Below, in pieces: positions 1 to 5,212 of a stretch of 7,865 bases of DNA. Numbering within the stretch: position 1 is the first letter of the stretch; each line of letters begins with the position of its first letter. The DNA is taken from contig DQUR01000140.1 of NCBI GenBank assembly GCA_015662175.1, positions 1 to 7,865 of the forward strand, given 5' to 3'. The notes under the pieces were generated by a model, which was not told the origin of the DNA, ran no database searches, and saw nothing but the letters and a program-made list of their open reading frames with translations. Both the position numbers and the translations under genes were made by a program. This DNA comes from Thermococcus paralvinellae. Lineage in GTDB: Archaea; Methanobacteriota_B; Thermococci; Thermococcales; Thermococcaceae.

Positions 1-957
1 AAGGTACATTGCACCCTTGCCGAGTGCCTTGTCGAGGGCTATTCCTATGCCTGCTGGAATGAGTGATGCAACTACCCAGAATACAATGAACACTACTAGG
101 AAGTCCACAATCTCTTTGATAACCTCACCGGTGCTGAGTTCTGGATGTGAGAGGTACCAGTAGTAGAATGCCACGAAGAGGAATCCGCCGACTGCGTTTC
201 CAAATGTGACGGGAACCACATTGTGGAAGAACTGGCTCCATGTTATTGCATAGTTGCTTGCTATTATTCCCGTTGGAATGGCCCACATGTTCGCTATGGA
301 GTGCTCAAACCCAATCGCAACGAAAGCGAAGATCGGGAACCATATGGCAAGTATCTTACCGGCACCATCCTGAACCCTTGCTGACTGCCATATAGCGATG
401 TTAACGAGCCAGTTACAGCCTATACCCAGGAAGAACAATGTCAGTATGTCCTTGGAAACCTTGCCTGTTGCTATTGCAACTGCCGTGCTTCCGAAGACGT
501 TTGGCTCGCCTACTTGACCGAACAGATGTGTCAGTGGAACCACAAGCAATGCGAGGAATATCGAGCCTATAAAGTTTCCGCCGTAGCTTCCGAACCAGTT
601 GTAGAAAATACACTTGAAGTCAGCATATCTCTTTGCCTTTGCTGCGCTGAGGAACTGAACGTTTCCAGTCCATAGATCGGCACCAGCAAGGATAACTGCA
701 ATCAAACCAACCGGGAACACTGCACCTAAGAGGATTTTAAAGAGTGGTTTATTGAATGTATCGCCAACAGCGAAGGGAGGATACTTTGCTATACAGCCTG
801 CCACTATTGCCAATATGAAACCGAAGGCGATAAAGGCACCTGCCATAAATCCTGCAAATAGCAGTCTTCCAGGTGTAGTCTTGAACTTTGGAGTGGCTTT
901 CTTTGCCACTGCTTCAAAGGTTGAATCCACCCCATACAATACCTTTTCCTTAGACAT
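1..957 (-). CDS. focA: FocA-like formate/nitrite-family channel (3' end cut by window edge)
   Basis: The frame is open from an ATG at 957 to base 1, giving 319 codons without a stop, so the C-terminus lies outside the window. The product is a hydrophobic protein of the formate/nitrite transporter (FNT) family, whose members are pentameric aquaporin-like channels for formate and related small anions. Visible family marks are LAGADLWTGN near residues 90-99 (FNT signature 1, with Trp where Phe/Ile is usual), GCNWLVNIA at 180-188 (second signature region) and GFEHSIANM at 216-224. The last contains H219, equivalent to the central pore histidine of E. coli FocA; T97 is the likely threonine partner. 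The start is supported by a GGAGGTG ribosome binding site at 964-970, six bases before the ATG. It begins 2 bp after the stop of the 92-residue gene, so it belongs to the same operon. Family members are usually near 280 residues, so this one is somewhat long. By context it imports or equilibrates formate for the hydrogenlyase; nitrite specificity is unlikely. Confidence 0.93.
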   Translation of the reverse strand, partial: MSKEKVLYGVDSTFEAVAKKATPKFKTTPGRLLFAGFMAGAFIAFGFILAIVAGCIAKYPPFAVGDTFNKPLFKILLGAVFPVGLIAVILAGADLWTGNVQFLSAAKAKRYADFKCIFYNWFGSYGGNFIGSIFLALLVVPLTHLFGQVGEPNVFGSTAVAIATGKVSKDILTLFFLGIGCNWLVNIAIWQSARVQDGAGKILAIWFPIFAFVAIGFEHSIANMWAIPTGIIASNYAITWSQFFHNVVPVTFGNAVGGFLFVAFYYWYLSHPELSTGEVIKEIVDFLVVFIVFWVVASLIPAGIGIALDKALGKGAMYL

Positions 958-959
958 CT

Positions 960-1238
960 TCAACACCTCCTTATTCTAAGTACTTCATTGCCTTCCAAAG
1001 TTTGCAGAGCTTTGAGCAACACCATCTTATCCCCCTCATCTATCTCATCGATGGGAATCAGGGGAGCATTGATGAGCGTGATTTCTAATCCTAAAGCTTC
1101 TTTAATTTTCATAGCGGTATCATCGCTAATCTCACCAATAACTTCCTCAACAAGGAAGTCTCCTTCTCCATGTGAAAGGGCCTCTGCTATGTAGGTCTTA
1201 AATCCAATATACGAACTCTTTACCAGCTGATATGGCAT
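960..1238 (-). CDS. Conserved-context small protein of unknown function (92 aa), in the hycH position
   Basis: I do not recognise this protein with confidence. It begins MPYQLVKSSYIGF and ends VLRIRRC. It is soluble and acidic in the middle (residues about 25-45 and 66-72), with predicted alternating helix and strand, no membrane segment, no signal peptide and a single cysteine, the last residue. I chose the ATG at 1238 because GGAGG at 1246-1250 sits seven bases before it; an in-frame ATG further upstream at 1265 would add nine residues but has no such site. The gene overlaps the last 41 bases of hycG in another frame and ends 2 bp before focA, so it is probably translationally coupled to both. 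In enterobacterial hyc operons the gene following hycG is hycH, a maturation factor for the large subunit (about 136 residues). A reduced HycH-like role is possible, but this is inference from position, not from a recognised motif. Confidence 0.82.
   Translation of the reverse strand: MPYQLVKSSYIGFKTYIAEALSHGEGDFLVEEVIGEISDDTAMKIKEALGLEITLINAPLIPIDEIDEGDKMVLLKALQTLEGNEVLRIRRC
964..970 (-). promoter_or_regulatory. Ribosome binding site of focA
   Basis: GGAGGTG on the minus strand, six bases before the ATG at 957. It lies in the last codons of the 92-residue gene, consistent with coupled translation. It fixes the focA start. Confidence 0.85.
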
Positions 1239-2019
1239 CTTTAATCCTCCAGTACTCGCTCTCAAGTAATCTCATGCAAAAGACTATTCTCATATCCCTC
1301 TGCTTTGAGCTATATTCATTAATAAGCTTTCTCAGTTCTTCTCTGGGATTCTCACTTTTCTCTGCTTTTTCAACAAGCTTCATGAACTCTTCAAGAATTG
1401 CATCCCTGTCCAGGTATCCCACAACGTGTCTGAGCTTTTCCCTAAGGGTTAATACAATTCTTTCCTCAACCGGTCCCTCTGGAAGTCTAAACTTTACAAA
1501 CTCATCGCTATACTCTTGATAGGACAGCCTCTTTTCAACGAGACCAGCAAGCTGGGCTATACCATAGATTATCTCCTCAGGTCTCGGGGGACAGCCTGGT
1601 ATGTAAATCACTGGGCCCACTTTTACACCTTCATCCCTGAGATCCTTGAGCAACTCGATTATACCTCCAAGCCTGGGATATTCGTTGCCCTCCCTGCCAC
1701 TCTCGGGTCTTCTGTAAATTGGATAACCGTTGTAGAATATTCCACCACTGCATACACAGGTTCCGATTGCCACCATTATCCTGGGTTCAGGTGGCATGGC
1801 CTTTATTGCCATTTTTGCACCGTAATATGCCTGTCTCGTTAGAGGACCTGATATGAGCATTGCATGAGCGTGCCTTGGACTGCCAACAAGCTTTACTCCC
1901 AAGCGTTCGATATCATAGTAAGGTGTAAGCACGTCAATTATCTCGATGTCACACCCATTACATGAGCCGGTGTTGAGATGAAATACCCAGATGGACTTGA
2001 GCTTGGGCTTTGCACTCAT
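1198..2019 (-). CDS. hycG: HycG-like small (electron-transfer) subunit of group 4 [NiFe] hydrogenase
   Basis: This 273-residue protein belongs to the NuoB/HycG family, the subunit that carries the proximal [4Fe-4S] cluster beside the Ni-Fe site. Visible ligand positions are C20 and C23 in TGSCNGCDIE, C88 in AIGTCVCSGG and C143 in PGCPPRPEE. C90, two residues after C88, is an extra cysteine. The NuoB-like core ends near residue 155 and is followed by about 118 charged, mostly helical residues, as in HycG/HyfI proteins that are longer than NuoB (E. coli HycG is about 255 residues). The ATG at 2019 has AGGAGGTGG at 2024-2032 and overlaps the hycF stop as ATGA. The 3' end overlaps the next gene by 41 bases. 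It is a soluble subunit expected at the cytoplasmic membrane face, bound to HycE and HycD, passing electrons from HycF to the active site. It has no twin-arginine signal, unlike uptake hydrogenase small subunits. Confidence 0.95.
   Translation of the reverse strand: MSAKPKLKSIWVFHLNTGSCNGCDIEIIDVLTPYYDIERLGVKLVGSPRHAHAMLISGPLTRQAYYGAKMAIKAMPPEPRIMVAIGTCVCSGGIFYNGYPIYRRPESGREGNEYPRLGGIIELLKDLRDEGVKVGPVIYIPGCPPRPEEIIYGIAQLAGLVEKRLSYQEYSDEFVKFRLPEGPVEERIVLTLREKLRHVVGYLDRDAILEEFMKLVEKAEKSENPREELRKLINEYSSKQRDMRIVFCMRLLESEYWRIKDAISAGKEFVYWI
1246..1250 (-). promoter_or_regulatory. Ribosome binding site deciding the start of the 92-residue gene
   Basis: GGAGG followed by the seven-base spacer ATTAAAG and then ATG at 1238. 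It lies inside hycG coding sequence. It favours ATG 1238 over the upstream in-frame ATG at 1265. Confidence 0.82.
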
Positions 2020-2513
2020 GGAACCACCTCCTTACTTGCCTCGATTGTGAAATCTACTGTTTCTTTCCGCTTGCAATCCCTGCAGAGATAGACCTTATCA
2101 TCAAGGGCTTCCTTCTCTATAATCTCTTTGGGTACTATCTTTAAGGCTTTCTGAACCTGTCTCCCCGTGAAGTCGGCATATCTTCCACAACCTTTACACT
2201 TAACGAGTCTTAGCTCAACCACTTCAACATGGTCCCTTCTATCAGGCGATGCGGCCTCAAAGAAGTTTGTGAGCTTTATTGCCCTTGTTGGGCAGACCTC
2301 CTCACATCTTGCACACCTGATGCATCTGCCAATATCAAGGACTATTTTCCTCGTTCCCCTATCGTAGTCATCGATCCTGAGAATTGCATCAGGAGGACAG
2401 GCATTAACACAGGCTGCACAGCCAATGCAGAGGGTGGGATCTATCTGAGGTATTCCCCTGTATTCGGGAGGAGCTGTAATTTTGACAAATGGGTATTTGA
2501 GTGTTACGGGCAT
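2016..2513 (-). CDS. hycF: HycF-like 2x[4Fe-4S] ferredoxin subunit with extra C-terminal CxxC pairs
   Basis: This 165-residue polyferredoxin of the NuoI/HycF family relays electrons from the formate-oxidising module to HycG. Two canonical CxxCxxCxxxCP motifs are present: C29, C32, C35, C39-P40 and C64, C67, C70, C74-P75, each expected to contribute ligands to a [4Fe-4S] cluster. The C-terminal part adds two CxxC pairs, C106-K-G-C109 and C144-R-D-C147, spaced like the two knuckles of a zinc-ribbon or rubredoxin-like metal site. No membrane segment is visible. The ATG at 2513 lies one base after the hycE stop, and its AGGAGGGTG ribosome binding site at 2518-2526 is inside the end of hycE. The 3' end overlaps the hycG start by four bases. 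E. coli HycF (about 180 residues) also continues beyond its ferredoxin core, so this is the family architecture rather than a fusion. The assignment is firm; the bound metal of the C-terminal site is inference. Confidence 0.95.
   Translation of the reverse strand: MPVTLKYPFVKITAPPEYRGIPQIDPTLCIGCAACVNACPPDAILRIDDYDRGTRKIVLDIGRCIRCARCEEVCPTRAIKLTNFFEAASPDRRDHVEVVELRLVKCKGCGRYADFTGRQVQKALKIVPKEIIEKEALDDKVYLCRDCKRKETVDFTIEASKEVVP
2024..2032 (-). promoter_or_regulatory. Ribosome binding site of hycG
   Basis: AGGAGGTGG with a four-base spacer before ATG 2019. It is embedded in the final codons of hycF, whose stop overlaps the hycG start as ATGA. Confidence 0.85.
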
Positions 2514-2514
2514 T

Positions 2515-4269
2515 TCACACCCTCCTTGAAGCCTTTATTGCCATCCTGTTAAACTCCTCCTCATTCAAAACCCTAACTTTCCCACTCTCAACATCAACTA
2601 TCTGGACCCTCTCTGTACAGGAGTAGCACGGATCAAGGCTGGCAACTATAAGCGGTGCATCCGCTATCGTGTAACCCCTCATCATGTCTGGAATGGCTGG
2701 TAGGTTATTGTATGTTCCTGCCCTGGCCCTGTATCTGTAAACCTTATTGTTTGGACCGGTCATCACGTAGTGAATGTTTTCACCTCTTGGTGCTTCAGTC
2801 ATGCCTATGGCTTCCTGATACGGTGGTATCTCTTTATATTCTGCCAGTATATCCCCCCCAGGTAGCTGATCCAGGGCCTGCTCTATTATCCAGATACTTT
2901 CCCATACCTCATCAATTCTAACCATGGCCCTTGACATCACGTCACCATCTTTGTAAACTGGAACCTTGAAGTCGAGGTACTTGTATGCCGCGTACGGATG
3001 ATCCCTTCTGACATCAAAGTCCCTTCCAGAGCCCCTGCCCAATGGGCCATCAACATCTAACTCTTTGGCGATCCTGTAGGGCAGAATTCCAACACTTTCA
3101 CACCTCTTTACGAATGTCCTTGTAAATGTGATATTGTCAACAAATTCCCCGAAGCCGCTCTTAAGATCCTTTAACACTTCTTCAATTAGGGATCTTCTGT
3201 ACTCCAGAAGGTCTCTCCTAACCCCACCCACTAGGAGCATTCCATAGGTTTTTCTGTTGCCCGTTAAACGTTCGGCAAGCCACATTACATGCTCTCTAAG
3301 CTTCCAAGCATTCATGAATCCAACGTCCAATCCCGTTAGGTGACATACAATTCCCAAATGGAGCAAATGACTGTGGAGTCTTTCAAGTTCAAGGACAATG
3401 GATCTTATGTATTCAGCTCTCTCTGGAACTTCAATCCCTGCTGCATTTTCAACCGCCTCACAGTATGCTGTTGAATGGGTGCATCCACATATTCCACAGA
3501 TTCTCTCAGCTATGAAACATGCCTGATCATAGGTCAGCCTACCCTCAACGATTTTCTCAATTCCTCTGTGTGCATAGAAGCCACGATAGTCAACATCAAC
3601 TATTTCCTCACCCTTCACATAGAGCCTGAAGTGTGCTGCCTCTTCAAGTGCAACGTGATATGGTCCATAAGGCACTATAACTTCGTTGTCCTTGGGCTTT
3701 TTGTATGGATAGAATTTCTTTCCTGGTGGGCTATCTGAGTAGTGAAAGTCCTTTCTGAGCGGGTAAACCCCCTCAGGCCAGTCATCAGGAAGAACAAGCC
3801 TTCTTGGATCAGGATGTCCCTCTGGAATTAAACCAAACATGTCGTATGCTTCCCTCTCGTACCAGTTTGCACCTCTGTGTTTTGGTGTTATTGAGATGAA
3901 CTTAGGATCATCCTCCGGGATATATGCCCTAACTCCAAGATAAAAGTCACCAGCTGCTCCATTTATGCTGAGCCAGTAGGTTATGCTGAATTTCCCTCTT
4001 AAAGGCCTCTCATCATTTACAACCATGGTTGACAATTGAGTTTCCTTCCAGCCCTCATGATTGAGGAAGTAGAGAACAATCTCAGGCACATCATTTCTGT
4101 CAACTGTGATGATCCACTGGTTGTATGCAACCTGCTTAAAGTCCTTTATTTTATCTCCAAACTTCTGAAGTATTTCATCGAGATACTCTTTTGTGACTTT
4201 AGCCTTCTCACTACCCCAACCAATTCTCTTTTTCTCAACAGCTTCTTTAAACTCAACGACCTCAGACAT
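2515..4269 (-). CDS. hycE: HycE-like [NiFe] hydrogenase large subunit, NuoC-NuoD fusion
   Basis: This is the catalytic subunit for H2 evolution, 584 residues from the chosen start. Residues about 1-180 form a NuoC-like domain with the typical EREAYDMFG segment (138-146), followed by a proline-, aspartate- and arginine-rich GHPDPRR stretch. The rest is a NuoD-like hydrogenase domain. Both Ni-Fe ligand motifs are intact: RICGICGCTH (C258, C261) and DPCYSCTER (C548, C551). Thirty residues follow R554, matching the C-terminal extension removed by an endopeptidase (HycI type) during maturation of E. coli HycE. The frame could start at GTG 4278 or ATG 4275. I chose ATG 4269 because GAGGTGAT at 4274-4281 lies four bases before it and covers the earlier candidates. 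It starts 10 bp after hycD and ends one base before hycF. The intact cysteines separate it from complex I NuoD, which lacks them. An extra cysteine (C263) follows the first motif. Confidence 0.96.
   Translation of the reverse strand: MSEVVEFKEAVEKKRIGWGSEKAKVTKEYLDEILQKFGDKIKDFKQVAYNQWIITVDRNDVPEIVLYFLNHEGWKETQLSTMVVNDERPLRGKFSITYWLSINGAAGDFYLGVRAYIPEDDPKFISITPKHRGANWYEREAYDMFGLIPEGHPDPRRLVLPDDWPEGVYPLRKDFHYSDSPPGKKFYPYKKPKDNEVIVPYGPYHVALEEAAHFRLYVKGEEIVDVDYRGFYAHRGIEKIVEGRLTYDQACFIAERICGICGCTHSTAYCEAVENAAGIEVPERAEYIRSIVLELERLHSHLLHLGIVCHLTGLDVGFMNAWKLREHVMWLAERLTGNRKTYGMLLVGGVRRDLLEYRRSLIEEVLKDLKSGFGEFVDNITFTRTFVKRCESVGILPYRIAKELDVDGPLGRGSGRDFDVRRDHPYAAYKYLDFKVPVYKDGDVMSRAMVRIDEVWESIWIIEQALDQLPGGDILAEYKEIPPYQEAIGMTEAPRGENIHYVMTGPNNKVYRYRARAGTYNNLPAIPDMMRGYTIADAPLIVASLDPCYSCTERVQIVDVESGKVRVLNEEEFNRMAIKASRRV
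2518..2526 (-). promoter_or_regulatory. Ribosome binding site of hycF
   Basis: AGGAGGGTG inside the last codons of hycE. The four-base spacer contains the hycE TGA, so a ribosome finishing hycE ends directly at the hycF start at 2513. Confidence 0.83.
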
Positions 4270-4273
4270 GAGC

Positions 4274-4281
4274 ATCACCTC
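4274..4281 (-). promoter_or_regulatory. Ribosome binding site deciding the hycE start
   Basis: GAGGTGAT, an eight-base match to the archaeal 16S rRNA 3' end, four bases before ATG 4269. It covers the alternative GTG 4278 and the ATG at 4275, which are therefore unlikely starts. Its first bases overlap the hycD TGA. Confidence 0.82.
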
Positions 4282-5200
4282 ACAATCCTACCGAAGCGAT
4301 TGCCAGTGCAATTAAACCTGCAGCAAATATGATTGTGTTTTGCTTTAGTATTGGGGTTATTTTCATACGGGCCGTGGTTGCCTCGATAACCGCTGACATT
4401 GCATAGAACAAGAAAAGCATAACCAGCTGGGCTATTAACGTAACAACTGCACCGTGGAGGGAAGTTATGTCAACGATATTCTTCATTATGGGCAACACCA
4501 AGAAACTTACAAATAACCAGATTAAGACTACGCGCTTTATCAACATTGCCCATTTGAAAATTCCAAGTAACCTTCCACTGTACTCTACAAAAGGACCCTC
4601 CAGAATCTCTGTTTCAGCTTCAGCAACGTCAAAGGGTATGAATGCACATTCGACATAGATGAAGTATGCCAAGAATATGAAAGCAAGTATGACTGAAGGG
4701 GTGAGAGTTAAGTTCATCAGGATCCCACTTATGCTCAATGAATGGGTTTTCAGTGCAAATATTCCAAGGGCAACGCCAAGTATTGGCTCTACGCTAAGGA
4801 TTATCATCATTTCTCTGTTTGCTCCAGCATTTGCATAGGTGTTGTTAACAAGGAATCCTGCTATCATCATTGATATCGAGAATATTGCCAGCACATAGAG
4901 GAAGACAAAGATATCCCCTGTGAATGCAACCGGTATGAAGTTTCCAAACGGCAGGACTAATCCGGCTGAAAGCGCTGCTGCAAATGCCACGTATGGAGCT
5001 ACTATGAAGCCCAGCCTATCCGTAGGAAGCACCGGTTCCATTGAGAGCAATGATGAAATGTCATAGTAAGTCTGAAGCAGTGAAGGCCCCTGTCTCGCCT
5101 GAAGTATCGCCTTGATTTTTCTTGAAATACCGTCTAGTAATGGCGGGAGTAACAGTAATACCACAAGTGAGATGACCGCAAACGCGACTTTCTCTATCAT
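4280..5200 (-). CDS. hycD: HycD/HyfC-like (NuoH family) integral membrane subunit
   Basis: This 306-residue, strongly hydrophobic protein has about eight membrane segments. It is the NuoH/EchB/HycD-type subunit that anchors the hydrogenase arm to the membrane and forms part of the ion path near the cofactor module. Family marks are ARQGPSLLQ at 35-43 (the cytoplasmic loop after the first helix) and the acidic segment with DVAEAETEIL followed by EGPFVEYSGR at 181-200; the acidic residues there are those linked to proton transfer in the family. Its length matches E. coli HycD (about 307). The frame extends three codons further to a GTG at 5209, but GAGGTGA at 5206-5212 is placed five bases before the ATG at 5200, so that ATG is the likely start. 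Its TGA stop at 4282-4280 overlaps the hycE ribosome binding site. The gene lies between the antiporter-like subunit and hycE, as in hyc operons. Confidence 0.94.
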   Translation of the reverse strand: MIEKVAFAVISLVVLLLLPPLLDGISRKIKAILQARQGPSLLQTYYDISSLLSMEPVLPTDRLGFIVAPYVAFAAALSAGLVLPFGNFIPVAFTGDIFVFLYVLAIFSISMMIAGFLVNNTYANAGANREMMIILSVEPILGVALGIFALKTHSLSISGILMNLTLTPSVILAFIFLAYFIYVECAFIPFDVAEAETEILEGPFVEYSGRLLGIFKWAMLIKRVVLIWLFVSFLVLPIMKNIVDITSLHGAVVTLIAQLVMLFLFYAMSAVIEATTARMKITPILKQNTIIFAAGLIALAIASVGL

Positions 5201-5205
5201 CTTTT

Positions 5206-5212
5206 TCACCTC
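5206..5212 (-). promoter_or_regulatory. Ribosome binding site deciding the hycD start
   Basis: GAGGTGA with the five-base spacer AAAAG before ATG 5200. It covers the alternative GTG at 5209 and overlaps the hycC TGA at 5213-5211, forming a fused TGAGGTGA stop/ribosome-site junction. Confidence 0.83.

Noticed and set aside
413..613. 66-codon minus-strand open frame in another reading frame of focA
   Set aside because: It lies wholly inside focA, has no convincing ribosome binding site, and its Arg/Ser-rich product shows no recognisable features; it is a shadow frame.
1239..1265. ATG at 1265 as the start of the 92-residue gene
   Set aside because: The nine extra residues have no ribosome binding site, while GGAGG precedes ATG 1238 at normal distance.
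1516..1842. 108-codon plus-strand open frame opposite hycG
   Set aside because: It is antisense to a clear Fe-S subunit with all its ligand motifs, with no ribosome binding site or family resemblance; it reflects the base composition of the real gene.
2229..2552. 107-codon plus-strand open frame opposite hycF and the end of hycE
   Set aside because: It spans the junction of two certain genes in antisense; its many cysteines are a by-product of the opposite strand, not a metal-binding pattern.
2515..4269. Assignment of the large subunit as a complex I (NuoCD) respiratory protein
   Set aside because: All four Ni-Fe cysteines (C258, C261, C548, C551) and the post-Arg C-terminal extension are present; these are absent from NuoD.
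4269..4278. GTG at 4278 or ATG at 4275 as the hycE start
   Set aside because: Both fall within or directly against the GAGGTGAT ribosome binding site; ATG 4269 is correctly spaced from it.
5201..5209. GTG at 5209 as the hycD start
   Set aside because: It is inside the GAGGTGA site itself; ATG 5200 is five bases after it.
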